A DNA stretch of 64,000 bases from Acidimicrobilacustris europaeus (GCA_965194515.1 OZ239146.1:1488001-1552000), one strand, 5' to 3'; positions 17,293 to 26,095 are shown, counted from the stretch's first letter. Numbers and translations: made by a program. The notes: generated by a model from the letters alone, not told the origin.

Positions 17293-18240
17293 TCAAGCAA
17301 GAAGTTCGTTCGCCGCAGTCCATGGATCTATGCGGCGAGCTGCAACCTCACTGCGCGCTCGTTGCCAAACATCGCCACCCGAAAGTTCTTCTACCTTTGC
17401 TGCCATCAGCGCGTTGACAACGCGGCGGAGTTCCTGATCAAGCCGAAGAGAACGTCGACGTTCGAACTCTCCACTTTCCCGCGACCACGCACTATGGCGC
17501 TGGATCGCAGACCACAACTCATTGGCTCCGCGACCTTCGGTAGCGATTGTCTGCACAACTGGCGGTCGCCACTCTGAGCCGGTCCGAAGCGACAACATGC
17601 GTTCAAGATCACCAACCGTTTCCTCGACGCCAGAACGGTCGGCCTTATTCACGACGAAGATGTCGGCGATTTCCATCAGTCCCGCCTTATTGGCCTGAAC
17701 GGTGTCACCCCATCCCGGATTCACCACAACGATTGTCGTGTCGGCTTCTCCGACAATCTCAACCTCGACCTGCCCAACTCCAACTGTCTCGATGAGCACC
17801 CATTGCATACCTGCGGCGTCGAGAACTCGGGCCGCATCCGGCACCGCCACCGAAAGCCCGCCAAGGTGTCCGCGCGTCGCCATTGACCGAATAAAGACTT
17901 CTTCGTCGAGCGCGTGCTCATCCATGCGTACTCGATCGCCCAAGATTGCTCCGCCAGTGAACGGAGACGAAGGGTCGATCGCGAGCACGCCAACGCTGAC
18001 GTCGACAGATCGCATCTCGCGGACAAGCGCCGACGTAAGCGTCGACTTGCCGGCGCCGGGAGCTCCGGTAATTCCAACTGTCGTTGCTGCTCCGGCAAGC
18101 GCGTGCGTCACTTCGCTCACCGAACGAGCGTCATCACCACCACGTTCAACTTTTGAAAGCAGCCGCGCTAGCGCAGACCTATCTCCGGATCTCGCCGCAG
18201 CAAGGAGTGCTGCAGCGTCCGCATCAACGGGAGTGGTCAT
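17293..18240 (-). CDS. meaB: Methylmalonyl-CoA mutase-associated GTPase MeaB
   Basis: G3E-family P-loop GTPase that protects and reloads B12-dependent acyl-CoA mutases. It has 315 residues. Walker A is ITGAPGAGKST (about 57-67), switch and Walker B regions include LIETVGVGQVEVE, and NKADRS is the guanine-specificity motif. The C-terminal arm RARSEVAARRIDPWTAANEL mediates dimerisation in homologues. No mutase gene lies in the window, so its partner is elsewhere. The start is supported by TAGCGT six bases upstream. Confidence 0.95.
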   Translation of the reverse strand: MTTPVDADAAALLAAARSGDRSALARLLSKVERGGDDARSVSEVTHALAGAATTVGITGAPGAGKSTLTSALVREMRSVDVSVGVLAIDPSSPFTGGAILGDRVRMDEHALDEEVFIRSMATRGHLGGLSVAVPDAARVLDAAGMQWVLIETVGVGQVEVEIVGEADTTIVVVNPGWGDTVQANKAGLMEIADIFVVNKADRSGVEETVGDLERMLSLRTGSEWRPPVVQTIATEGRGANELWSAIQRHSAWSRESGEFERRRSLRLDQELRRVVNALMAAKVEELSGGDVWQRARSEVAARRIDPWTAANELLA

Positions 18241-18246
18241 GGCTCC

Positions 18247-18252
18247 ACGCTA
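18247..18252 (-). promoter_or_regulatory. -10 hexamer of meaB (leaderless)
   Basis: Minus strand TAGCGT, six bases (GGAGCC), ATG. Confidence 0.5.
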
Positions 18253-18281
18253 GGACAGCGATTGGCGTCACGATCGGTTAC

Positions 18282-18548
18282 TCAGAGAGAGACTGGGGTT
18301 TCACCGATGACGTGGTTTGCCGCACCAGCGTCGATGACTTCGGTGACGCCTGGAACACGGTCGATGAGAATGCGCTCAAGACCAGCCTTAAGCGTGACGG
18401 TTGAGGCGGGACACGAGACACAGGCACCAATGAGTTCCACGGTGACCAAACCGGTCTCTTCATTCACGTCGTGCAGAAGGACATCGCCGTTATCGGCCTG
18501 AATTGCCGGGCGAATGACCTCGATGACTTTTTCGACCTGTTCACGCAC
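18282..18548 (-). CDS. NifU C-terminal-like Fe-S scaffold protein
   Basis: 88-residue protein comprising only the Nfu domain, which carries or transfers a [4Fe-4S] cluster bridged between two monomers. The CxxC is Cys43-Cys46 in GACVSCPAS. The helix IEVIRPAIQADNGDV and the C-terminal VPGVTEVIDA are standard for the family. The GTG start is six bases after TAGACT. It is a separate gene from the larger nfuA at 56306, so the genome has at least two Nfu-type carriers. The meaB gene lies 41 bases downstream with its own hexamer. Confidence 0.93.
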   Translation of the reverse strand: MREQVEKVIEVIRPAIQADNGDVLLHDVNEETGLVTVELIGACVSCPASTVTLKAGLERILIDRVPGVTEVIDAGAANHVIGETPVSL

Positions 18549-18554
18549 AGCGCG

Positions 18555-18560
18555 AGTCTA
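18555..18560 (-). promoter_or_regulatory. -10 hexamer of the NifU-like gene (leaderless)
   Basis: Minus strand TAGACT, six bases (CGCGCT), GTG. Confidence 0.5.
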
Positions 18561-18624
18561 CGGAATCAGCAGCGTGACGCCACACCTGGGTTGCGATTCA
18601 TTCCCACCGTGCGAGACTGTTGGC

Positions 18625-18810
18625 ATGATCGCAGCCATCCTCGGACACCAAGGCGGTTGGGACGAAGCGCTCTTGGTCCTTGTCCCGATCGCCGTTTTCG
18701 TCGGACTCCTTTGGCTCGCAAACAAACGAGCGAAGGCGATTCAGGCCAAGCGCCTCAATGACCAAACCCAACCCGACCCAAGCGCTCCTCCTGCCCCTGG
18801 GGCCGATTGA
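18625..18810 (+). CDS. Small single-pass membrane protein
   Basis: 61 residues from the ATG at 18625: a short N-terminus, one helix (ALLVLVPIAVFVGLLWLA), a basic stretch (NKRAKAIQAKR) and a Pro/Asp-rich tail. No family recognised; small proteins of this layout are common in Actinobacteria. The stop overlaps the ATG of the next gene as TGATG, which argues that it is really translated and co-expressed with the DsbA-like gene. Confidence 0.65.
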   Translation: MIAAILGHQGGWDEALLVLVPIAVFVGLLWLANKRAKAIQAKRLNDQTQPDPSAPPAPGAD

Positions 18811-19433
18811 TGGCGATCGAGTCCGTGCACTTCTTCGCAGATCCCTGCTGCCCGTGGACATGGAACACGAGCCGCTGGCTTGTCGAAGCTGCCGACCGTT
18901 CCGGCGTTTCAATCATCTGGCGCACGCTCAGCCTGGCGGAACTCAACAAAGACCGCGAGGTGCCCGAGCATTTCCGACCCAAGCTGACATGCAGCCGACG
19001 GATGGCCCGCGTGCTCGAAGCGCTTCGTGCCGAAGGCCGCAACGACGAAATGCGAGCGATGTTCACCGCGTACGGCTCGCGTCTTCATCACGATGACGAC
19101 GATCCAAGCGATGACCTCATCACCACTTGCGCAACCGACTGTTCCGTCGACAACTCATTCGCCACCGATGCACTCAATGACGAATCTTGGGACACAGCGA
19201 TCACTGAATCGGTAAATGAAGCAATGGAACTGGCCGGACCCGACGTTGGTTCACCAATCATTGCGGTCCCCGAGTTAGGACGCGGCTTCTTCGGACCAAT
19301 CGTGTCTCCGCCTCCGACTGGCGACGAAAGCCTCGCCCTATGGAACGTCCTCACTGCATCGTTTGAACTTCCTACCTTCTTCGAACTCAAACGAGGGCGG
19401 CGCGACGCAGTTGCGTTCGGCCCCCGTCCGTGA
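18810..19433 (+). CDS. DsbA-family thioredoxin-fold protein, Rv2466c-like
   Basis: 207 residues from the ATG that overlaps the upstream TGA. The N-terminal VHFFADPCCPWTW followed by TSRWLVEA matches the mycobacterial Rv2466c group, described as mycothiol-dependent oxidoreductases. The active site reads CPWT (Cys14), so the second cysteine of a CxxC is absent, pointing to monothiol chemistry. A helical insertion (about 60-140) and C-terminal strand PIIAVPELGRGFFGPIVSP complete the fold. The MFS gene starts in a GTGA overlap at its end. Confidence 0.82.
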   Translation: MAIESVHFFADPCCPWTWNTSRWLVEAADRSGVSIIWRTLSLAELNKDREVPEHFRPKLTCSRRMARVLEALRAEGRNDEMRAMFTAYGSRLHHDDDDPSDDLITTCATDCSVDNSFATDALNDESWDTAITESVNEAMELAGPDVGSPIIAVPELGRGFFGPIVSPPPTGDESLALWNVLTASFELPTFFELKRGRRDAVAFGPRP

Positions 19434-20974
19434 CGAGGCTCCAACATCGACACCGAGTTCCTCATGACTCGGCAAGAGCGTGGCTTGCGCCACGAAACGA
19501 TGTCGTCGTCGAACGGCGAACTCACGAGACCTCAACTTCGTCAACCTTCGAAGCACATGTCGGGCCGTTCCACGAATGGCAACGCAACGTCGAACTCAGT
19601 GTCGATACTGATGGTCACACCATTGTCGACGAAATTGTCAACTACCGGCTCGCAGTGCCGCTGTGGGGAATCCTCTTTCGACCCGCACTTCGTCACCATC
19701 TTCGCCGACCTCCGCGCGCGGAGCAGCACCAACCTTGGTGGGCGCCGCCTGAAGCACTCGATGCACGCGCGGCAACAGTGCTATCCGTCCTATGTGCTTT
19801 TGCCGTCGTCAGCGGCTACTTAGGCACACTCATCACTCAAACCCTCACCTACGCCGCCGATCAATTCGGCGCAGGCACGGGTGAACAGGGAACGCTTCTC
19901 GCGATTGTGCGCATTGGCGTACTTCTCTCTCTCGGCATCGTTGTGCTCGCCGACAAACATGGACGCAAACGTGTACTCGTTGGTGCACTGATCGGCGCAT
20001 GTCTCATTACCGCCGTCGGCGCCGCATCGACGGGAATGGTGTGGCTTGGAGTATCCCAAATGTTCGCGAGATCACTGTCGACCGTCGTCGTCATCCTCAT
20101 TGCAGTCATGGCTGCCGAGGAAATGCCAGCAGGCACCCGTGCATTCGCCGTTTCTGTTGTAACGATGACCGCAGCACTTGGCGCGGGATTGTGCGTCCTC
20201 AACCTCGTCTATGTCGATGCAGCACTAGGCGCTTGGCGCGTTGCGTATCTGGTTCCGTTGATTGCCATCTATCCATGCCTCAAGATGGCCCGTCGACTCC
20301 CGGAAACGAAGCGATTCGAATCTCGCCAGCGCAGAGTGGCCGCGGCAAACGAAAGCGGGCTCAAAGATCGGATTCATTGGCGAAGATTCGCCTTGTTGGC
20401 AACAGGCGCGTTTCTTTGGTCGCTCTTCCTCGCCCCCGCCGCCCAGTTCCTCAACGAGTTCCTCCGAACCGAACGCGGATTCTCCGGCATTCTCATCGCC
20501 GTCTTCGTTCTTGCCACCAACACACCAGGCGGAATCGGCATCGTTGTTGGTGGAAAGTTGGCAGACCGTCACGGACGACGCGTCATTGGTGCAATCGGCA
20601 TTGCCGGAGGCGTGCTGTTTACCGTCGTGTCGTATCTCTCTTGGGGCTGGCCGTTGTGGCTTGCATCGGTCGCTGCTGCAGTTATCGGCGCAGTCGCGGT
20701 ACCGGCGCTTGCGGTCTATGGACCCGAACTGTTCCCCACAAGCCAACGCGGAACCGCGAACGGTGGGCTCCAGGTTGTGGCGGTGACAGGAAGCAGCCTT
20801 GGTCTACTCACTGTTGGTTGGTTGGCAGATCAGGTAGGCGGACTTGGCCAAGCAATGGCAATCGTCGCAATCGCTCCAGCGTTGCTCGTTCTTCTCGTGG
20901 TGATCTGGTTCCCGGAGACAGCGCGTCGCGAGCTTGAAGATCTCAACCCGTCGGACCAGGAACACGACCAGTGA
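19430..20974 (+). CDS. MFS transporter with an N-terminal SRPBCC-like segment
   Basis: 514 residues. The GTG start overlaps the DsbA-like stop (GTGA), fixing the N-terminus. The first 95 residues are soluble, and VGPFHEWQRNVELSVDTDGH followed by VDEIVNYRLAVPLWG resembles the C-terminal half of SRPBCC domains. PWWAPPEALDARAA then leads into the first helix, and about 12 helices follow. Motif A appears twice, as ADKHGRKRVLVG and ADRHGRRVIG, the latter at the pseudo-repeat. Sugar-porter-like features (PETKRFE, GPELFPTSQRG) suggest the metabolite/H+ group. Substrate unknown; the fused segment may be a remnant or a regulatory module. Confidence 0.83.
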   Translation: MTRLQHRHRVPHDSARAWLAPRNDVVVERRTHETSTSSTFEAHVGPFHEWQRNVELSVDTDGHTIVDEIVNYRLAVPLWGILFRPALRHHLRRPPRAEQHQPWWAPPEALDARAATVLSVLCAFAVVSGYLGTLITQTLTYAADQFGAGTGEQGTLLAIVRIGVLLSLGIVVLADKHGRKRVLVGALIGACLITAVGAASTGMVWLGVSQMFARSLSTVVVILIAVMAAEEMPAGTRAFAVSVVTMTAALGAGLCVLNLVYVDAALGAWRVAYLVPLIAIYPCLKMARRLPETKRFESRQRRVAAANESGLKDRIHWRRFALLATGAFLWSLFLAPAAQFLNEFLRTERGFSGILIAVFVLATNTPGGIGIVVGGKLADRHGRRVIGAIGIAGGVLFTVVSYLSWGWPLWLASVAAAVIGAVAVPALAVYGPELFPTSQRGTANGGLQVVAVTGSSLGLLTVGWLADQVGGLGQAMAIVAIAPALLVLLVVIWFPETARRELEDLNPSDQEHDQ

Positions 20975-21115
20975 GCATCTCGGGCGATTAACGCAAGGCA
21001 CGGAACGTCGAGAGCGGAAAATGATCGACCCTCAGTACCTCGGCAAAAGCGCACAATGTGTGGTGGTTTCGGTCGGCGCCAGCACCTGGCGCGAGAAGAA
21101 GTGCGCCCGCAGAAC

Positions 21116-21895
21116 TCATCGTCCGATGAGAATACGGCGAGCCTCGGAGAGTTCAGCGATTCGCTGAGCTGCCCCAGCGACTTCGGCCCCATGATCGGGA
21201 TGAACCTCGCGCAAACGTTCGCGATAATTACGTTGCACGTCGCGAGATGACGGCGCGTTTGATTCGCGTGCAAAACCAAGTCGATCCAACGCCCACTTCA
21301 CTGGATCGCCCACTGCACTTCTCGAACCGGTAACGCCACCACGAAAACCGCTGAGCGACGCAATGAGTTCGGGGCCAACTGGGCCGCCCCAAGAAATGGC
21401 ACGCCGAAGAATGGCCATGACCGGCCGACGCGCCGATGGTGTAAGTGAGCCAGCCGCATACGCCGCACCAAGAATGTGCTGCTCTGGCGCACCACGATCA
21501 TCGAATTCGAAAGCGAGCGAATCGCCGTTCTCGACCAACCGGTGGGTCACAGCGTCAAGCCCAACAGTGTCGACCTGCAAGCGGAACCGAAGCCGGGGCT
21601 GGGAAACGCGGCGACCAGCTTCGAGTTCGTGTGTGAGCGCCTCAAGGTCAGGAACCATGTCCGGGTCGATCTCCGCCACAAAGCGGGCCACAACCCCTCC
21701 GAGAAGGACTCCACCAAAGCCTGGGGACGGCTCGCAGGGAAGGTGGCTGGTTCCAAGGGCAACCCGTCGGGTGGGCGCGTGAGGACGAGAGCAGAAGATC
21801 TCAAGTTCAGCCAGCGCCACCACGAAGCGAGGGTATCGCCCTGTCTGTCTGAGGATCCGGTCGGGCGGAGCCGAGGCAGTATCGTCTGCCCCCAT
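21116..21895 (-). CDS. J-domain protein (C-terminal DnaJ domain)
   Basis: Up to 259 residues from the ATG at 21895. The last ~60 residues form a J domain: VQRNYRERLREVHPDHG contains the HPD motif needed to stimulate Hsp70, followed by the AQRIAELSEARRIL helix. The preceding ~190 residues are not recognised. The ATG shares a CATG with the glpX start on the other strand, so an internal GTG at 21823 (235 residues) may be the true start. Likely a co-chaperone for DnaK with a lineage-specific substrate domain. Confidence 0.75.
   Translation of the reverse strand: MGADDTASAPPDRILRQTGRYPRFVVALAELEIFCSRPHAPTRRVALGTSHLPCEPSPGFGGVLLGGVVARFVAEIDPDMVPDLEALTHELEAGRRVSQPRLRFRLQVDTVGLDAVTHRLVENGDSLAFEFDDRGAPEQHILGAAYAAGSLTPSARRPVMAILRRAISWGGPVGPELIASLSGFRGGVTGSRSAVGDPVKWALDRLGFARESNAPSSRDVQRNYRERLREVHPDHGAEVAGAAQRIAELSEARRILIGR
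21880..21885 (+). promoter_or_regulatory. -10-like hexamer of glpX
   Basis: TATCGT lies 8 bases before the glpX ATG. No Shine-Dalgarno site intervenes. Confidence 0.45.
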
Positions 21896-22850
21896 GACCG
21901 ACGTGCCCCTTGACCGCAACATCGCCCTCGATCTCGTCCGTGTGACCGAGGCCGCTGCCCTCGCCGCCAGCCGGTGGATGGGCCGTGGCGACAAGGAAGG
22001 CGCCGACGGCGCAGCCGTCGATGCCATGCGCCTTGCCCTTCGGACCGTTTCCATGGACGGCACCGTCATCATCGGCGAGGGCGAGAAGGACGAAGCCCCG
22101 ATGCTCTACAACGGTGAGCGCATCGGCGACGGCTCACCCCCCGAATGCGATATCGCTGTCGACCCAATCGATGGCACCACCCTGACCTCAAAGGGTCGAG
22201 GGAATGCACTTGCCGTCATCGCCCTTTCAGAAAAGGGTTCGATGTTCGATCCCGGCCCGTGCGTCTACATGGACAAGCTTGCTGTGGGCCCAGAACTCGT
22301 CGGAATGTGCAGCATCGAACTCTCCGCCACCGAGAATCTCAAAACAGTTGCGAAAGCAAAGCGCATCGATATTCGCGACGTCACCGCCGTTGTTCTTGAC
22401 CGCGACCGCCACGATGACCTCGTAGCCGAAATTCGCGAAGCCGGTGCCCGCATTCGACTCATTCCCGATGGCGACGTTGCTGGCGCAATCACGACGGCAT
22501 GGCCCGATTCCGGCGCCGACATCATGTTTGGTATTGGTGGCACCCCCGAAGGCGTCATCGCCGCAGCAGCCCTTAAGGGCATGGGTGGCGAACTGCAGGG
22601 TCGCCTCTGGCCACGCGACGACGCCGAACGCAACGCAGCAATCGCCGCTGGCTACGACCTCAGCAAGGTTCTTTCCACCGACGACCTCGTTGCCGGCGAT
22701 AACTGTTTCTTTGCTGCCACCGGCATCACCGACGGCGAACTCCTCAAGGGTGTTCACGTCAGCGCCGGCTTCGTTTCAACGCAGTCGCTTGTGATCCGCT
22801 CAAAGACCGGCACAGTCCGACTGATGAACGCTCGTCACCGCCAGAACTAA
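21894..22850 (+). CDS. glpX: Fructose-1,6-bisphosphatase class II
   Basis: Gluconeogenic phosphatase converting fructose-1,6-bisphosphate to fructose-6-phosphate. It has 318 residues, normal for GlpX. The metal-binding motif VDPIDGTT is at about 89-96, preceded by GEGEKDEAPML, and IGGTPEGVIAAAALKGMGGE is a class II hallmark. This is the main FBPase type of Actinobacteria. Divergent from the J-domain gene, with no intergenic space if both annotated starts are used. Confidence 0.96.
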   Translation: MTDVPLDRNIALDLVRVTEAAALAASRWMGRGDKEGADGAAVDAMRLALRTVSMDGTVIIGEGEKDEAPMLYNGERIGDGSPPECDIAVDPIDGTTLTSKGRGNALAVIALSEKGSMFDPGPCVYMDKLAVGPELVGMCSIELSATENLKTVAKAKRIDIRDVTAVVLDRDRHDDLVAEIREAGARIRLIPDGDVAGAITTAWPDSGADIMFGIGGTPEGVIAAAALKGMGGELQGRLWPRDDAERNAAIAAGYDLSKVLSTDDLVAGDNCFFAATGITDGELLKGVHVSAGFVSTQSLVIRSKTGTVRLMNARHRQN

Positions 22851-22947
22851 GGCATCCGGGCCCCTCAATTCGGGCGAAAAGCCAAGGGAAACCCTTTCTC
22901 GCCGCCCCGACCGTTGCACAGGGTCGGAGACGGAGTTGAATGAAGTC

Positions 22948-24090
22948 ATGGACGAGCCGTCAACAGCCGAGGAATCGACGCCACCGAGCAATCGGAGAGT
23001 TGCAGGCAATCGGCGTTCGTTTCTGCGTTGGGCGGGTATCGCTGCTGCCGGCACTGCAGTCGTTGCGACAGGCGCCAAGGCTCTTTCCTCAGGCGGTTCA
23101 GGCGGCGGCAGCGCTCAGGTGGCCGCGAACAACCCCGCTCTCCCGACTCCTGTCGCCACCTTGCCGCCGCAACTTCGTTCGTTAGCGTCAACTCCCAATC
23201 TCAACATCGAAGGCATTACGCCTCTGATGACTCCCAACGATGACTTCTTTCGCATCGATACTGCTTTGAGCATCCCCAGGGTGGATCTCGCAAACTGGCG
23301 ACTTGAGATCAAGGGCAATGTTCGAGAGCCGTTCTCCATCAGTTACGACGAGTTGTTGGCGATGCCTCAAGTTGAGGCTCCGATCACGCTTGCATGCGTT
23401 TCCAACCGGGTCGGCGGCACGTTGATCGGCACTGCGATGTGGCAAGGAGTCGAGTTACGCACACTGCTCGACCGTGCTGGGGTCGAACCTTCGGGCGAAC
23501 AGATCGTTGGAACATCGGTCGATGGGTACAACGCCGGCTTTCCAACGAGCGCAGCCTTTGACGGACGTTCATCTCTCGTCGCAATCGGAATGAACGGCGT
23601 ACCGCTTCCACTCGACAATGGTTTCCCCGCGCGCATAGTTGTTGAAGGTCTTTACGGCTACGTGTCATCAACCAAATGGTTGCGTTCGATCGAACTCACC
23701 GAATGGGATTCGTTTAACGGCTATTGGATTCAACAGGGCTGGGCAAAAGACGGCCCAATCAAGATGTCGTCACGAATCGATGTTCCCCGGAGCGGAGCTC
23801 GCCAACCCGAGGGCATTGTCACTCTCGCCGGCGTTGCTTGGGCGCCCAATACAGGCGTCGCAGCAGTCGAGGTTCTCATCGATGGAGTGTGGCGCCGCGC
23901 AACACTTGGAGATTCACTCTCTGGCGGCGTGTGGCGACAGTGGTACTACGACTGGAATGCCACAAAGGGCGAGCACGAAATTGCAGTGCGTTGCATCGAC
24001 GCCGACGGACAAGTGCAAACCGGAGACATCACGCCGAATCCCATCGCCGGTTACACCGGCTGGGAATACCGTTCAATCACAATTGTGTGA
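22948..24090 (+). CDS. Tat-exported molybdopterin-dependent oxidoreductase (sulfite oxidase fold)
   Basis: 380 residues from the ATG at 22948. A twin-arginine signal is clear: NRRSFLRWAG (Arg22-Arg23) plus a hydrophobic Ala/Gly core, so the folded, cofactor-loaded enzyme should act outside the membrane. The molybdopterin-binding domain spans about 95-270, with the molybdenum cysteine at Cys150 (ITLACVSNRVGG). A C-terminal Mo-co dimerisation-type domain (about 280-380) ends the protein. This resembles the YedY/sulfite oxidase group; the substrate is not evident. The window also encodes MoaA, MoaC and MoeA, which would supply its cofactor. Confidence 0.9.
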   Translation: MDEPSTAEESTPPSNRRVAGNRRSFLRWAGIAAAGTAVVATGAKALSSGGSGGGSAQVAANNPALPTPVATLPPQLRSLASTPNLNIEGITPLMTPNDDFFRIDTALSIPRVDLANWRLEIKGNVREPFSISYDELLAMPQVEAPITLACVSNRVGGTLIGTAMWQGVELRTLLDRAGVEPSGEQIVGTSVDGYNAGFPTSAAFDGRSSLVAIGMNGVPLPLDNGFPARIVVEGLYGYVSSTKWLRSIELTEWDSFNGYWIQQGWAKDGPIKMSSRIDVPRSGARQPEGIVTLAGVAWAPNTGVAAVEVLIDGVWRRATLGDSLSGGVWRQWYYDWNATKGEHEIAVRCIDADGQVQTGDITPNPIAGYTGWEYRSITIV

Positions 24091-24099
24091 TTCGGTTTT

Positions 24100-25068
24100 C
24101 TACGAAGCCGCAGCGCGACGAAGTCGATCGTTAACGGCAACACCGACACCAACTTCCGGCGGCGGAACACATACGAGAACGCTAAGGCCAAGCCTGTCGG
24201 CCTGACGCAGGCGCGAGTACAACACCGCGGCGTAGTCATCAGCGGTCCCGGCCGGTTCCAATTCGACGATGTCTTCGGGAAGCCCTACCAAAACACTCCC
24301 CGCCAGAAGACCAACGGGACCAGTGGCTGAACCCAGAACTTCGATCAGTACCTCTGCGATCTCGTGTTCCGCGCAAAGCACAACGCGTGCGTTTGGCGCG
24401 TAGTGCGCTTCAAGCATTCCCGGAGCACGAGCGCCTCCGGTCGAAGGCTCCGCACTCACATAAATGTCGATGGAACACCCGAGCACCTCTTCGAGGCGGT
24501 CGACAGAGACTCCCCCGGCCCGGAGCACGACCGGGCGGTCAGACGTGAGATCAACGATCGTCGATTCCACTCCGACGCGACATGGTCCACCATCGAGAAC
24601 AACATCTACATCGTCACCGAGATCAGCAATCACGTGCGCTGCAGTCGTGGGACTCACACGACCAAAGCGATTTGCAGAAGGCCCAGCAATTCCGCCGCCG
24701 AAGGAGCGAAGCAATTCCAATGCAACTGGATGATCGGGCACACGAAGCCCAACCGTTGAACGACCGCCGGTCACAGCAGGAGAAACGGATGAGGAACGCT
24801 CAAGAAGCAGCGTGAGTGGACCGGGCCAGAACGCGTCGGCAAGAAGTTTCGCGTTCGAGCTCACATTTGCCGCCCAGTCCTCGAGGTGCGAGGCATCGGA
24901 AAGGTGAACGATCAGCGGATGATCGCTCGGACGTCCCTTCACTTCGAACACCCGGCGAACAGCGGCATCGTTTGACGCATTGGCGCCAAGGCCGTACACC
25001 GTCTCGGTTGGAAATGCGACGAGTCCACCCGACCGGAGTACGGCGACCGCACGATCAATGTCAGTCAC
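24100..25068 (-). CDS. L-threonylcarbamoyladenylate synthase (Sua5 type)
   Basis: Makes threonylcarbamoyl-AMP for t6A37 tRNA modification. It has 322 residues: a YrdC domain (about 1-200) with FPTETVYGLGANA, KGRPSDHPLIVHL and a GPSANRFG loop, then a Sua5 C-terminal domain introduced by GARAPGMLEAHYAP. The GTG start lies 6 bases after the LLM oxidoreductase stop, so the two are probably co-transcribed. It converges with the molybdopterin oxidoreductase gene, leaving 9 bases between stops. Confidence 0.93.
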   Translation of the reverse strand: MTDIDRAVAVLRSGGLVAFPTETVYGLGANASNDAAVRRVFEVKGRPSDHPLIVHLSDASHLEDWAANVSSNAKLLADAFWPGPLTLLLERSSSVSPAVTGGRSTVGLRVPDHPVALELLRSFGGGIAGPSANRFGRVSPTTAAHVIADLGDDVDVVLDGGPCRVGVESTIVDLTSDRPVVLRAGGVSVDRLEEVLGCSIDIYVSAEPSTGGARAPGMLEAHYAPNARVVLCAEHEIAEVLIEVLGSATGPVGLLAGSVLVGLPEDIVELEPAGTADDYAAVLYSRLRQADRLGLSVLVCVPPPEVGVGVAVNDRLRRAAAS

Positions 25069-25074
25069 AACCGC

Positions 25075-25998
25075 TCACGAATCGATGTTGGAGATGACTT
25101 CAGCACCGAGCCACTCCACGCTCTCGATGAACTCAGCACGAGTCTTTCCTGGAAGGTTGATCGTGAGTGTGCTCACTCCAATCGCGGAGTATGCAGCAAC
25201 GTCATCAACAAATTGCGCAGCATCAGGAAAGGCACCGCTGAAGTGTGCGTATCCGATTGGGGTGAAGATCACCTCAGGGGGAACCTCGCGGCCTGCCTTT
25301 TCGCTCGCTACGTGCAAGTCGCCAATTCGACGTTCAAGATCCTCGATCGTTTCGATCGGAGGCGTACGCAGCATCCGGCTTGCTTGCGCCGGACTTGGCA
25401 TCGGATTCCAACCATCGGCCAGTTCCACCGAACGACGAATCGCCCGATTGGAATTTCCGCCAATCCAAATGGGTGGAGATGGTTGTTGCACGGGAAGCGG
25501 AAGCGCAATGGTGTCGACGGCGTCGAAGTGAAGACCGTTCATGGTTACCGGTTCACCAGACCACACCGCGCGCATCGCTCGGATGGCTTCGTCGGTCACG
25601 TCATTACGGCGGTCGAAGTCTCCGCCCACGGCTGCAAATTCCGGCGCGAGATACCCGGCACCGGTTCCGAGGATGACTCGACCGTTTGAGATCAGATCAA
25701 GCGTGGCAATGGCCTTGGCCGAGATGAATGGGTTCCGATACGCAAGGATCGCCAAATTGAAGTGCAGTCGGAGTTTCGATGTCGCCACAGAGGCCACGGT
25801 GAGAGTGACAAAAGGGTCGAGCGCATGGTGGCCCCCCTTAGCAAGGAACTTCACATCGGGTGCCGGATGATCGGTAACAAAGACAGCGTCGGCGCCAGCG
25901 GCTTCGCAGGCCTTCGACATTTCGGTAATGGCCTCTGCCGTACACCACTCGTTCAGCGAGTCCACATGGTGCGTAGGTAAACCGACAGAAATTTTCAT
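25075..25998 (-). CDS. LLM-class, probably F420-dependent oxidoreductase
   Basis: Luciferase-like monooxygenase-fold flavin or F420 enzyme, 307 residues from the ATG at 25998; the longer frame starts upstream of a plausible N-terminus (MKISVGLPTHHV). Typical features are VFVTDHPAP near residue 45, LDLISNGRVILGTGAGY, and PPIWIGGNSNRAIRRSVELADGWNP (quoted segment within the fold core begins PPIWIGG). Actinobacterial members often reduce or oxidise with F420. The substrate is unknown, and its pairing with sua5 is probably only transcriptional. Confidence 0.86.
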   Translation of the reverse strand: MKISVGLPTHHVDSLNEWCTAEAITEMSKACEAAGADAVFVTDHPAPDVKFLAKGGHHALDPFVTLTVASVATSKLRLHFNLAILAYRNPFISAKAIATLDLISNGRVILGTGAGYLAPEFAAVGGDFDRRNDVTDEAIRAMRAVWSGEPVTMNGLHFDAVDTIALPLPVQQPSPPIWIGGNSNRAIRRSVELADGWNPMPSPAQASRMLRTPPIETIEDLERRIGDLHVASEKAGREVPPEVIFTPIGYAHFSGAFPDAAQFVDDVAAYSAIGVSTLTINLPGKTRAEFIESVEWLGAEVISNIDS

Positions 25999-26083
25999 CG
26001 TGCAGCCTCGAGTCGACAGTTTGCGTTTTGTTACGTGTCGAAAGGTACCGGCCACGCGTCACCCTGACCAGCACAGCACGCCC

Positions 26084-26089
26084 TAGCGT
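26084..26089 (+). promoter_or_regulatory. -10 hexamer of the 54-residue membrane protein gene
   Basis: TAGCGT, six bases (GGAGAG), ATG. It is the main support for translation of the short gene at 26096. Confidence 0.45.
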
Positions 26090-26095
26090 GGAGAG

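Noticed and set aside
17293..18240. Argument that meaB marks a methylmalonyl-CoA mutase operon
   Set aside because: No mutase or epimerase gene is in the window; neighbours are unrelated and meaB has its own promoter hexamer.
22851..22947. Possible terminator after glpX
   Set aside because: GC-rich stretches are present, but no stable stem followed by a T run could be drawn.
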